This document shows positions 54,059 through 61,848 of a stretch of DNA of 64,000 bases, in pieces. Source of the stretch: JAIXWP01 sp041391745 (GTDB lineage Bacteria; Bacteroidota; Bacteroidia; Flavobacteriales_D; Sanyastnellaceae); assembly GCA_041391745.1 (NCBI GenBank), contig JAWKNK010000002.1, positions 62,001 to 126,000 of the forward strand, in the 5' to 3' direction. Position 1 is the first letter of the stretch. Every line of letters begins with the position of its first letter. The notes below the pieces were generated by a model that had not been told where the DNA came from, made no database searches, and saw only the letters and a list, made by a program, of their open reading frames with translations. Position numbers and translations under genes: made by a program.

Positions 54059-54094
54059 TCATGGGGTCCCTGGTTCGAGCCCAGGCTGGGGAGC
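54015..54094 (+). other. tRNA-like sequence 1 (chimeric, probably not a functional tRNA)
   Basis: The D-arm is AGCTCAACTGGTTAGAG. The 5' anticodon strand of tRNA-Asn is replaced by the 16-bp near-palindrome TCCCGCATGTGCGGGA (54039-54054), and from TTAATCATGGGG onward it equals tRNA-Asn. No GTT anticodon loop can form. A second copy at 54395-54472 is nearly identical, and a third (54771-54851) is degraded. Confidence 0.75.
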
Positions 54095-54142
54095 AAAGGC
54101 TGCAAGAAATTGCAGCCTTTTTTATTGAAAAACTAATTTACT

Positions 54143-54438
54143 ATGTATTACGTGTATTTCCTGTTTTCACAGCAGGCTAACAAATTCTATGAGTATTCTG
54201 CCAATCCATGGAAGAGACTTAATCAACACCTTTCGAATAGTGCAGATACATGGTTTACCATGATTGGCAACTGATTGCCGTATTCGAGGTATCTGAGTTT
54301 CGAGGTGATGCGGATAAGATTGAGAAATTCATCAAACGTCAGAAAAGTAAAAATCTCATCAATAAAATTATTGAGCCTGATTTTAAAGGAACAGGTATCC
54401 TAGCTCAACTGGTTAGAGTCCCGCATGTGCGGGATTAA
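54143..54438 (+). pseudogene. GIY-YIG endonuclease, second copy, decayed
   Basis: It starts MYYVYFLFSQQANKFY like copy 1. The YVGHS motif has become YEYS through a small in-frame change, and a further deletion around 54249 shifts the frame in the SADKYTGSYHDW region. The C-terminal part from HDWQLIAVFEV to VPHVRD is identical to copy 1. Loss of the YIG glycine and the frameshift should abolish activity unless they are assembly errors. Confidence 0.8.
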
Positions 54439-54514
54439 TCATGGGGTCCCTGGTCGAGCCCAGGCTGGGAGCAAAGGCTAGAAATTGCAGCCTTTTTTAT
54501 TGAAAAACTAATTT

Positions 54515-54818
54515 ACTAAGTATTGTACTTCCTGTTTTCACAGCAGGTAACAAATTTATGGGGCATTCTGCCAATCCATGGAAGAGACTTAATCAACACC
54601 TTTCGAATAGTGCAGATAAATACACTGGTAGTTACCATGATTGGCAACTGATTGCCGTATTCGAGGTATCTGAGTTTCGAGGTGATGCGGATAAGATTGA
54701 GAAATTCATTAAACGTCAGAAAAGTAGAAATCTCATCAATAAAATTATTGAGCCTGATTTTAAAGACAGGTATCTAGCTCAACTGGTTAGAGTCCAGATG
54801 TGCGGTCCCACGGCGTGA
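54515..54818 (+). pseudogene. GIY-YIG endonuclease, third copy, decayed
   Basis: The ATG corresponding to copies 1 and 2 reads AAG (ACTAAGTATTG at 54515-54525), and small deletions lie before the GHSANPWKRLNQH segment. From there to KIIEPDFK the protein matches copy 1 with one change (KSRNLI for KSKNLI). The end runs into a degraded tRNA-like segment and reads DRYLAQLVRVQMCGPTA. Confidence 0.8.
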
Positions 54819-54851
54819 ATGGGGCCTGCCGCACGAGCGGCACTGGGGAGC

Positions 54852-54882
54852 AAAGGCTGCAAGAAATTGCAGCCTTTTTTTA
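54852..54882 (+). terminator. tRNA-Asn-type terminator hairpin, last of four copies
   Basis: AAAGGCTGCAA, loop GAAA, TTGCAGCCTTTTTTT. Further copies are at 53705-53735 and 54095-54123 (same stem) and at 54473-54499 (stem shortened by a deletion). Confidence 0.85.
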
Positions 54883-54889
54883 TTTCCTA

Positions 54890-54990
54890 AAATTCTCAAC
54901 AAACAATTCTCGATTCTCAATTCTCGAAAAACGATACTAGATGTACTAGATACTGTGCGCTGCGCAAGCGCAGTCGAAATATGGTGATGT
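54890..54990. repeat. Short low-complexity and palindromic patch
   Basis: AATTCTCGATTCTCAATTCTCG words (about 54906-54927), the reverse complement of the CGAGAATT words in the 4.1-4.5 kb repeat block, precede GATACTAGATGTACTAGATA and the palindrome CTGCGCAAGCGCAG. The rest of 54880-55100 shows no gene. Confidence 0.55.
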
Positions 54991-55100
54991 GCCGAGGATG
55001 CTCCCATTGAACCGAAAAAGCTGATCATTATTTTGACCATAAAAGCTACTAATCGGTTAAATTATTAATCACTTTTTTGTTTTATCAAAGATTATCAATC

Positions 55101-55139
55101 AATATTATAACCAAAAGCCGTATATTTGGTTATAATATT
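55101..55139 (+). promoter_or_regulatory. Operator/promoter palindrome of the hipBA locus
   Basis: Perfect 15-bp arms AATATTATAACCAAA (55101-55115) and TTTGGTTATAATATT (55125-55139) flank a 9-bp spacer, 17 bp before the hipB start. The right arm contains TTATAAT, a possible promoter core. The position suits autoregulation by the HipB-like repressor (family knowledge; binding is inference). Confidence 0.8.
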
Positions 55140-55156
55140 TACCACTCAGAGGAAGT

Positions 55157-55468
55157 ATGCCCAGAAAAACCGCCCCATTGACACCAACGATTGAACACAT
55201 CCTCAAAACATGCGGGGAGAATATTTCGCTTGCTCGAATGAGACGAAATATCTCATCCACGATGATGGCCGAGCGTGCAGGTATGACACGCAATACGCTA
55301 CGCGCTATTGAACGTGGTGATAGCGCTGTCACGATTGGCGCTTATGCGAGTGTTCTATTTTGTCTTGGTCTTGAAAAAGATTTGACCATGATTGCCAAAG
55401 ATGATCCGTTGGGACGCAAATTGCAAGATGCACAGCTCACACAACCTAAAAGAAAGAAGAGGAAATGA
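55157..55468 (+). CDS. HipB-like antitoxin, XRE-family HTH
   Basis: The 103-residue protein has an HTH of the Cro/CI type: NISLARMRRNISSTMMAERA and GMTRNTLRAIERGDSAVTIG, with a strongly basic tail (QPKRKKRK). It is preceded by an AGAGGA ribosome binding site, unusual for this window, and by a perfect palindrome. The stop overlaps the hipA start (ATGA, 55465-55468). Together these fit a type II toxin-antitoxin pair in which the complex represses its own promoter. The module sits right after the tRNA/GIY-YIG array and is probably acquired. Confidence 0.88.
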   Translation: MPRKTAPLTPTIEHILKTCGENISLARMRRNISSTMMAERAGMTRNTLRAIERGDSAVTIGAYASVLFCLGLEKDLTMIAKDDPLGRKLQDAQLTQPKRKKRK

Positions 55469-56729
55469 ATGGGAAAAGAACCATAGAAGTATGTTCTCAT
55501 TGGGTTGGAATGGACAAACCACAACTCATGGGGATATTACATGCATCCATTTATCGAGGTAAAGAAACGTTTCATTTTGAATACGCGAAAGAATGGTTAG
55601 AATCTAGTCAAGCGCTCATGCTTGACCCGCATCTTCAATTCTACGAAGGTCCCCAATATCCAAGAGACGATCATCCTAATTTCGGCCTTTTCTTGACTCT
55701 TCTCCCGACCGCTGGGGTAGAGCCTTGATGCTACGCCGCGAAGCGCAATTAGCAAGATTAGAAAAGCGCGACCGTATTCATTTACATGAAACAGATTATC
55801 TATTAGGGGTATTCGATGGTCACCGTATGGGAGCTTTACGTTTTAGGTATTCTGAAGATTCTCCCTTTTCTTGATGATAATAAAGATATGGCTTGTCCAC
55901 CTTGGGCAAGGTTGCGAGATTTAGAATATGCAAGCTTACAACTTGAAAACGAGAATGCCGAAGACAACGCACAATACATGCAATGGCTAAAGATGTTGAT
56001 AGCACCAGGCGGATCGCTAGGCGGCGCTCGCCCTAAAGCAAGTTTTGTAGATGAGCAAGGACACTTATGGATTGCAAAGTTTCCAAGTCAACGAGATGAT
56101 ATCAATATTGGAAAATGGGAATATGTCGTCTATGAACTTGCGCAACGGGCTGGAATAGACATTTCACCTTCTCGCTATCAGTGCTTCTCAGGAAAACATG
56201 ATACTTTTATCACAAAGAGATTTGATAGAACAGATAAGGGTGAACGAATCCATTTTGCGTCTGCGATGACCTTACTTGGAAAGAAAGATGGAGATAATGG
56301 TGAGACGGGGGTAAGCTACTTGAACTTGGCTGAATTTCTTATACAACATGGCGCAGAAACAATCGTGACCTGGAGCAGCTTTGGCGACGTATTCTATTTA
56401 ATATTTGTGTTTCGAATGTGGATGACCACCTTCGTAATCACGGATTTCTATTGACACCAAAGGGCTGGATACTCTCACCCGCATATGATATGAACCCTTC
56501 AGCCACATCAAATGGACTTACTTTGAATATTTCAAAAGAAGATAACGCCCAAGATATTAATCTTGTTTTAGAAGTGGCGCCAATCTTCCGTATTAAGCCT
56601 GAACGCGCACAGGAAATCGTGGAAGAAGTCATTTCAGCAGCACGAGAATGGGAAAATATCGCTCGTCAACATGGTCTATCCAATAGTGAGATAGATAGAT
56701 TGAGTTACGCCTTTCGCGTTGTCAAATGA
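55465..56729 (+). pseudogene. HipA-like serine/threonine kinase toxin, three frameshifts
   Basis: Three frames join into one protein of about 421 residues: MNGKRTIEVCSHWVGMDKPQ...FGLF, then DSSPDRWGRALMLRREAQLA (frame 2), then FLDDNKDMACPPWARLRDLE...GGSLGGARPKASF (P-loop-like and ATP-binding), and finally LWRRILFNICVSNVDDHLRN with HGFLL and SPAYDMNPS (catalytic loop and DFG-equivalent). HipA kinases phosphorylate targets such as glutamyl-tRNA synthetase and cause dormancy. Breaks lie near 55695, 55863 (one extra T in CCCTTTTC) and 56370. As read, no active kinase could be made. Confidence 0.85.
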
Positions 56730-56876
56730 GATCAATGGTGAGATAATATCTTTGAGCTATAATAATCTAGGATTATAATAGTATCTTTTTTGTCCGAAAC
56801 TAGAATTAAAAGTATTGACAAATATAATAGACTTTACCAAGCTTATTTATCTGTTACCTGTCAACCTATATCATGA

Positions 56877-56935
56877 GGAGGCACCCAAACCCCCATCTCC
56901 CAACTCCTCACCCCAATCCCCCGTCCCCCAACTGT
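56877..56935 (+). repeat. C-rich low-complexity patch
   Basis: About 60 bp consist of CCCCCATCTCCCAACTCC-like words on the plus strand. The surrounding 56730-57001 region shows no gene; an imperfect inverted repeat (ATAATAATC/GGATTATAAT) lies at about 56758-56779. Confidence 0.5.
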
Positions 56936-57001
56936 AACCTTCCAAAATTCTTCCCGTAGAAAGTGCCATGTCGCAAGACAAGACTTTCTAATCATACACA
57001 C

Positions 57002-60000
57002 ATGAAGAATTTTGTACTTCTTATTACTGCAGTCACTATCTCCCTTACAGGTATTGCACAAAGTCCTGGAGGAGTGTCCTCTGGATTGGCAATTTGGCTG
57101 AAGGCAGACGCGGGAACATCAAGCACCACAAATGGTGACTTTTTATCTTCTTGGAATGACCAATCAGGTAATGCGGTAAATGCAACCCAGACCGATCCTA
57201 CGCAAGTGGCTTGCCCACGATTTGTTACGGATGCCATGAATGGAAATCCCGCCATCGAATTCAACGGTGGAGCAAAATACTTCAACATCAACCTCAGCTC
57301 AATTGGAAGCACATATACCATTATTACAGTAGCTAAAAGAGCCGATAGTGGTTCTCTTCGTTATGTAGTAGGTGTACAATCTACTGTGCCTAGAGGTTTG
57401 CATATTGGATATACATCCAACACCACGCTTCGTATGAGTGAAGGTGCTGCTACGAGCAATGCAGATGCAACAGTGGCAGGATACGATGCCTCAACTGAAG
57501 TTCCTGTTATTCTCAAAGGTGAGGCATATGGCTCAATGGCCGGTCGCGCCATCGATGAGGTTAAAAACGGAACGACCACTTCTGCTAGCAACGCGCTTCT
57601 AGCAACAGGTCCTGGTAAAACCGCAGGTGTTATCGGACGCGGTTTTAGTACTCAAGGGTTCGCAGGATATGTATCTGAAGTAATCATGTACAACCGTACG
57701 CTTTCTTCAACTGAAATCGCAAATATTTATACTTATATCTCTGTAAAATATGGTCTGACAATCGACGTAGCACAACACAATTATTATGATGATGCTACAT
57801 ATAGTTTTGACTTGTTCGGACTTGGAAAAAACACAGCAACTCAAGGCCTGAATCAAACTGCTTCATCTAGCGAAAGTGCTGATGCAATGGTTTCTTTTAG
57901 CAATGCCACTTCATTAGATAACGGCGACTACTTGGTGGCTGGTAACAACAATGGTGCTTTGTCATTCGCGGCATACGGCGGTTCCAACTGTGCAATTACA
58001 AATTTATTAAGTCGCGTTTGGAAAGCAGAAGAAACAGGTGAAACGGGAAGTGTTGACATCACATTTGACCTGACATCTCTCACTGGCTTAGACCCAGAAG
58101 ATGTTATCCTCATGGTTGATTATGATGGGGACGGATATGACGATGAAACTCCGATTGAAGGTACTTACAGTGCACCTTATATGACATTTTCAGGAATCAA
58201 TCTTACAGACAATTCTTACTTCACTCTTGCAGAGGGTGTAGCACATTGGTACAGCCGATCTTCTGGAAATACTACGGATGCCATTTGGGCAAAAACTCCA
58301 ACAGGAACACCTCAAGCTATTTCAGTTTTATGTAGCAAAATAAACATTACCGTTCAGGCAGGACACAGCATCACTAATGACGCACTTATCACTGCCAAGA
58401 ACTTCACTATTGAAGGTACAGCGTCATTTAATCAGGACGCTACCAACATGACCATTTACGGGACCTATATGAATAATGGTACTCACCTTGTTTCTACAGG
58501 TAATGTAAATTTCAATGGTTCGGTAAGTCAAACAATAACTGGTGTATCCACTACAGAATTTTACAATGTAAATTGTAACAATGCCGTTGGGGTGTCTATT
58601 GCAGGTATTGGAATGAATGTGAAGGGAGTGCTTCAAGTCAACTCTGGAACATTTAGTACAAATGGTAAACTTCGATTGAAGTCATACTCTACAATGACAG
58701 GAAGCATTGGTCCTTTGACCTCTGGCGATATTCTTGGAAATGTAACAATTGAAAGATATCACAGTGCAGCCGCTGCGGGCTGGGTAAACATTTGTTCGCC
58801 TATTCAAAACAAAACGGTAAGCGATTGGAATGATGATTTGATTACAACAGGATTTACTGGATCCGATTATCCTTCTTATGCATTTAATAATATTCAATAC
58901 TACGACGAGACAGCTTTAGGAAACAGAAACCAAGGCTATGTAGGCGTGGTGTCAGCAGCTGAAGCGTTAATCAACAAGGCGGGGTACTTTGTGTATGCCA
59001 ATGCCGGTGTGATTGAACTTGATGTGGATGGCGCAATTTTCAAGGGCAGTCAAACTTTGCCAGTTACATTCACCAATACAGGTGATATCACTGCAGACGG
59101 ATGGTGCTTAGTAGCCAACCCATATCCATCAGCTATTGATTGGGACTCTGGAAGCTGGACAAAAACGAACATGAACAACTCGGTTCAAATTTGGAACTCG
59201 GCAATTGGACAATATGCATCTTATGTAAATGGCGTTGGAACAAATGGTGGTACAGGTATCATTCCTAGTAGCCAAAGTTTCTTCGTGCAGGCAAATGCTG
59301 CTAGTCCAGTATTGACTGCTACTGAAAGTGTGAAGACATCTACCAGTGGCACATACAAATCACTTGTAACAGAAGGCATCACTACTATCAACCTTTCACT
59401 TGGTGGAATGACCGATCAAACAGTTTTGGTTTGGGATGAAGAAAGTTCTTCTGCATTTGAAAACGACCGCGATGGATTCAAACTTCGCTCTCAACTTCCA
59501 GAAGCACCATACTTGTGTTCTGTGAGCGGCGATGGATACGATCTTTCCATTAGCGACCTTGCATTATTGGATCACGAATTCATCATTCCAATTAAAATTG
59601 AATCTGCTCTAGGAGGAAAGGCCACCATCTCATGGAAAGGCATTCCTACTGACGATGAATATGAATTGGTATTCGAGGATGTGTTGATTCATAAGTCAAT
59701 TCCGATGGCAGACGTCAACACTTACATTGCAGAAATCAAAGCAAACAGATCTGACGCTCGATTCCAATTGCATTGGAAGAAAAAAGAAGTTTCACCAGAA
59801 GCTTTAGCTCAGTCTGGAACAATCAGCGGAGTTTTGACAAGCGAAGGAATTCAATTGACTTTTAACTTTCCTTCGGAAAATGAATTTAAAATCACTACCT
59901 ATAATATGCTTGGTCAACAATTGACCGAAACATTCTATGGTCGATTTGCTCAAAACACCATTAGTTTTAGTGATAATGTGTATGGCGCACATTCATTAGT

Positions 60001-60055
60001 TGATATCATTAATTTAACAACTGGCGAACGTACTACCATTCGTCTAGGAAAATAA
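57002..60055 (+). CDS. Secreted LamG-type T9SS surface protein
   Basis: The 1,017-residue protein starts at ATG 57002 with signal peptide MKNFVLLITAVTISLTGIA. An N-terminal concanavalin A/LamG-like domain (about residues 20-255) ends with the typical EVIMYNRTLSSTEIANIYTY and ISVKYGL. A domain with GDYLVAGNNNGALSF and SRVWKAEETGETGSVDITFD follows, with a DYDGDGYDDE calcium-binding-like loop. A long beta-rich region comes next, and a T9SS type A-like tail (FKITTYNMLGQQLTETFYG ... TTIRLGK) ends the protein. It is probably a surface adhesin. It stands alone, followed by a strong terminator, and unlike its neighbours it is intact. Confidence 0.88.
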   Translation: MKNFVLLITAVTISLTGIAQSPGGVSSGLAIWLKADAGTSSTTNGDFLSSWNDQSGNAVNATQTDPTQVACPRFVTDAMNGNPAIEFNGGAKYFNINLSSIGSTYTIITVAKRADSGSLRYVVGVQSTVPRGLHIGYTSNTTLRMSEGAATSNADATVAGYDASTEVPVILKGEAYGSMAGRAIDEVKNGTTTSASNALLATGPGKTAGVIGRGFSTQGFAGYVSEVIMYNRTLSSTEIANIYTYISVKYGLTIDVAQHNYYDDATYSFDLFGLGKNTATQGLNQTASSSESADAMVSFSNATSLDNGDYLVAGNNNGALSFAAYGGSNCAITNLLSRVWKAEETGETGSVDITFDLTSLTGLDPEDVILMVDYDGDGYDDETPIEGTYSAPYMTFSGINLTDNSYFTLAEGVAHWYSRSSGNTTDAIWAKTPTGTPQAISVLCSKINITVQAGHSITNDALITAKNFTIEGTASFNQDATNMTIYGTYMNNGTHLVSTGNVNFNGSVSQTITGVSTTEFYNVNCNNAVGVSIAGIGMNVKGVLQVNSGTFSTNGKLRLKSYSTMTGSIGPLTSGDILGNVTIERYHSAAAAGWVNICSPIQNKTVSDWNDDLITTGFTGSDYPSYAFNNIQYYDETALGNRNQGYVGVVSAAEALINKAGYFVYANAGVIELDVDGAIFKGSQTLPVTFTNTGDITADGWCLVANPYPSAIDWDSGSWTKTNMNNSVQIWNSAIGQYASYVNGVGTNGGTGIIPSSQSFFVQANAASPVLTATESVKTSTSGTYKSLVTEGITTINLSLGGMTDQTVLVWDEESSSAFENDRDGFKLRSQLPEAPYLCSVSGDGYDLSISDLALLDHEFIIPIKIESALGGKATISWKGIPTDDEYELVFEDVLIHKSIPMADVNTYIAEIKANRSDARFQLHWKKKEVSPEALAQSGTISGVLTSEGIQLTFNFPSENEFKITTYNMLGQQLTETFYGRFAQNTISFSDNVYGAHSLVDIINLTTGERTTIRLGK

Positions 60056-60076
60056 CCGATTATACTTAACATCCTG

Positions 60077-60109
60077 AAAAGGCCTATTCCCTAAGGGAGT
60101 AGGCCTTTT
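60077..60109 (+). terminator. Strong terminator after the LamG-type gene
   Basis: AAAAGGCCTATTCCC, loop TAA, GGGAGTAGGCCTTTT, a 15-bp stem with one G-U pair, followed by TATTTAT. Confidence 0.9.
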
Positions 60110-60237
60110 TATTTATCACGAAAATTGTCCGACTATACTTTTTTTAGAATAAAATGATTTTTTTTTCGAGAACTATGTAACACAATTGAAGTGCACCACG
60201 TCATACTTTCAAACAAACACAAAAAACCAACTACGAG

Positions 60238-60612
60238 ATGAAAAAAATTGCACTAATGATGATTCTCATGTTATCAGTTGTAGGCATGAGTTTCGCAACA
60301 AACAACACCGAATCACGCGATAAAAACAAGCGTGCAAAGCAAACGGAAACGAAGAAAAACATGGATAAAGAGGTGCGTAAGCATATCTTTTTTCCAAGCA
60401 ACAGTTCAGAGCAAGTGTCTGGTCAAGCGGACGTAATGTTTCAGGTTTTTCCTGATGGCGAAGTCAAGGTAGTAATGATCCAAACTAAAAATCCTTTCAT
60501 TAAAAAATTCATCGAGCGTCAAGCACAAAAGATGAAAGTGGATAGCAATACGGCAGTGGTGGGAGAGATTTTTAGATATCGATTCACATTTAAAAGTGAC
60601 GATTCCAATTAA
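60238..60612 (+). CDS. Small secreted TonB-C-like protein
   Basis: The 124-residue product has a signal peptide (MKKIALMMILMLSVVGMSFA), a lysine-rich linker (KNKRAKQTETKKNMDKEVRK) and a domain QADVMFQVFPDGEVKVVMIQ...FIKKFIERQAQKMKV...FRYRFTFK. This pattern (V-V-F-V...G-V......N..., helix, Y-R-F) resembles the TonB C-terminal/energy-transducer fold and matches the protein encoded at 62638-62940. No TonB transmembrane anchor or proline-rich span is present. Function is unknown. Confidence 0.75.
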   Translation: MKKIALMMILMLSVVGMSFATNNTESRDKNKRAKQTETKKNMDKEVRKHIFFPSNSSEQVSGQADVMFQVFPDGEVKVVMIQTKNPFIKKFIERQAQKMKVDSNTAVVGEIFRYRFTFKSDDSN

Positions 60613-60649
60613 GGCTGCAAGTAGTAATTTTCATAACAAACAGGTTGAG

Positions 60650-60677
60650 AGCCGTTGCGATAAAGATTGCAACGGCT
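60650..60677 (+). terminator. Terminator after the 60238 gene
   Basis: AGCCGTTGC pairs with GCAACGGCT around a 10-nt loop, followed by TTCTATTTAA. Confidence 0.75.
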
Positions 60678-60692
60678 TTCTATTTAATGGCG

Positions 60693-60700
60693 TATCTTTG
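60693..60700 (+). promoter_or_regulatory. -7 box TATCTTTG for rlmN
   Basis: It matches TAnnTTTG, 8 bp before the ATG at 60709, so the message would be leaderless or nearly so. Confidence 0.65.
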
Positions 60701-60708
60701 CACCCAGA

Positions 60709-61764
60709 ATGCCAATCGCAAAAAAAGACATACGCACGTTAGAATTACCCGATCTCATTTCTTTTTTAGAAGAAAATGGAGAACAGAAATTTCGTGCAAA
60801 ACAGATCATGGAATGGTTGTGGAAAAAGTCCGCCACCAACTTTGATCAGATGAATAATATTGGCAAGAACTTGCAACAGTTGCTGTCAGACAATTTTGAA
60901 TTCAAAACCATCAAAGTTGCCGACCAACAAGTGAGTTCCGACCGCACCATCAAGTGCGCTTTTGAGGTTGACGACAACAAAGTCATCGAAGGGGTGCTCA
61001 TTCCTACCACTTCTAGAACCACTGCATGTATATCCAGTCAAGTAGGCTGCTCTCTTGCTTGCAAATTTTGCGCAACTGGCCGATTAAAAATGATGCGCAA
61101 TCTTACCGCAGGCGAGATCTACGACCAGGTAGTTTACTTGCGCAATCAGGCCAACGACAACTACAACCTTTCGTTAAGCAACATCGTGTATATGGGAATG
61201 GGTGAGCCGTTGTTAAACTATAAAAACGTTCTCGCTTCCATCGAAAAAATCACTAGTCCTGAAGGGCTGGGTATGTCTCCTCAGCGCATTACTGTGAGCA
61301 CTGCAGGTATCGCCAAGATGATTAAAAAACTTGGAGATGATCAAGTAAAATTCAATTTGGCTTTGTCACTTCATGCCGCGAACGATGAAAAGCGCAACCA
61401 AATTATGGACATCAACGAGACCAATAATTTGGAAATCCTCGCTGATGCTTTAAAGTATTTTTACGATAAAACCGGCACCCGAGTAACCTTTGAATATATC
61501 ATTTTCAAGGACTTCAACGACTCGATAAAAGACGCTCACGAATTGGCCAACTATGCCAAAAATCTGCCTGTAAAAATCAATATTATAGAGTACAATCCAA
61601 TTGATGGTGGTGAGTATCAGCAAGCTAGCCCTGAGCGAGTAGATGCATTTGCAAAATTCTTAGAAAGCAAAAACCTCATCGTGAATGTGAGACGTTCAAG
61701 AGGAAAAGACATTGACGCCGCTTGCGGTCAACTCGCCAATAAAAATAAGGCTGCTCAGATTTAA
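60709..61764 (+). CDS. rlmN: 23S rRNA/tRNA adenine-C2 methyltransferase RlmN
   Basis: The 351-residue radical SAM enzyme methylates A2503 of 23S rRNA and A37 of some tRNAs. The radical SAM CxxxCxxC cluster is C114-C118-C121 (GCSLACKFCATGR). Other motifs are YMGMGEPLLNYKNVLASIE, RITVSTAGIAKMI, LALSLHAANDEKRNQIM and the second catalytic Cys at about residue 339 in DAACGQLANK. The N-terminal HhH-like accessory domain (FRAKQIMEWLWKK) is present. Length is normal. Confidence 0.96.
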   Translation: MPIAKKDIRTLELPDLISFLEENGEQKFRAKQIMEWLWKKSATNFDQMNNIGKNLQQLLSDNFEFKTIKVADQQVSSDRTIKCAFEVDDNKVIEGVLIPTTSRTTACISSQVGCSLACKFCATGRLKMMRNLTAGEIYDQVVYLRNQANDNYNLSLSNIVYMGMGEPLLNYKNVLASIEKITSPEGLGMSPQRITVSTAGIAKMIKKLGDDQVKFNLALSLHAANDEKRNQIMDINETNNLEILADALKYFYDKTGTRVTFEYIIFKDFNDSIKDAHELANYAKNLPVKINIIEYNPIDGGEYQQASPERVDAFAKFLESKNLIVNVRRSRGKDIDAACGQLANKNKAAQI

Positions 61765-61848
61765 CACTTCTATTTTTCGAAAAAGACGATGACTCTCAAA
61801 ATTTGAGTACATTGGCAGCGCTATACAAACCTTTTAATTAATATCACA

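Larger units (their letters stand above)
53705..54882 (+). repeat. Tandem array of three tRNA-like/GIY-YIG cassettes
   Basis: The sequence AAAGGCTGCAAGAAATTGCA starts at 53705, 54095, 54473 (with a small deletion) and 54852, defining three head-to-tail units of 390, 378 and 379 bp. Each unit holds a terminator hairpin (AAAGGCTGCAA/TTGCAGCCTTTTTT), a GIY-YIG reading frame and, at its end, a tRNA-like sequence: 54015-54094, 54395-54472 and 54771-54851. The 3' 40 nt of the first two tRNA-like copies match tRNA-Asn (TTAATCATGGGGTCCC...CAGGCTGGG). Small deletions and frameshifts accumulate from unit 1 to unit 3. Confidence 0.9.

Noticed and set aside
54015..54094. Second functional tRNA gene
   Set aside because: The anticodon 5' strand is replaced by a palindrome, the acceptor strands pair poorly and no seven-base anticodon loop can form.
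53705..54882. Possible CRISPR array because of regular repeats
   Set aside because: Units are about 380-390 bp and contain a coding frame and a tRNA-like sequence; there are no short repeats with unique spacers and no cas genes.
54774..55040. 88-codon minus-strand frame after the GIY-YIG array
   Set aside because: It crosses the terminator hairpin, a degraded tRNA-like segment and low-complexity words; no domain is seen.
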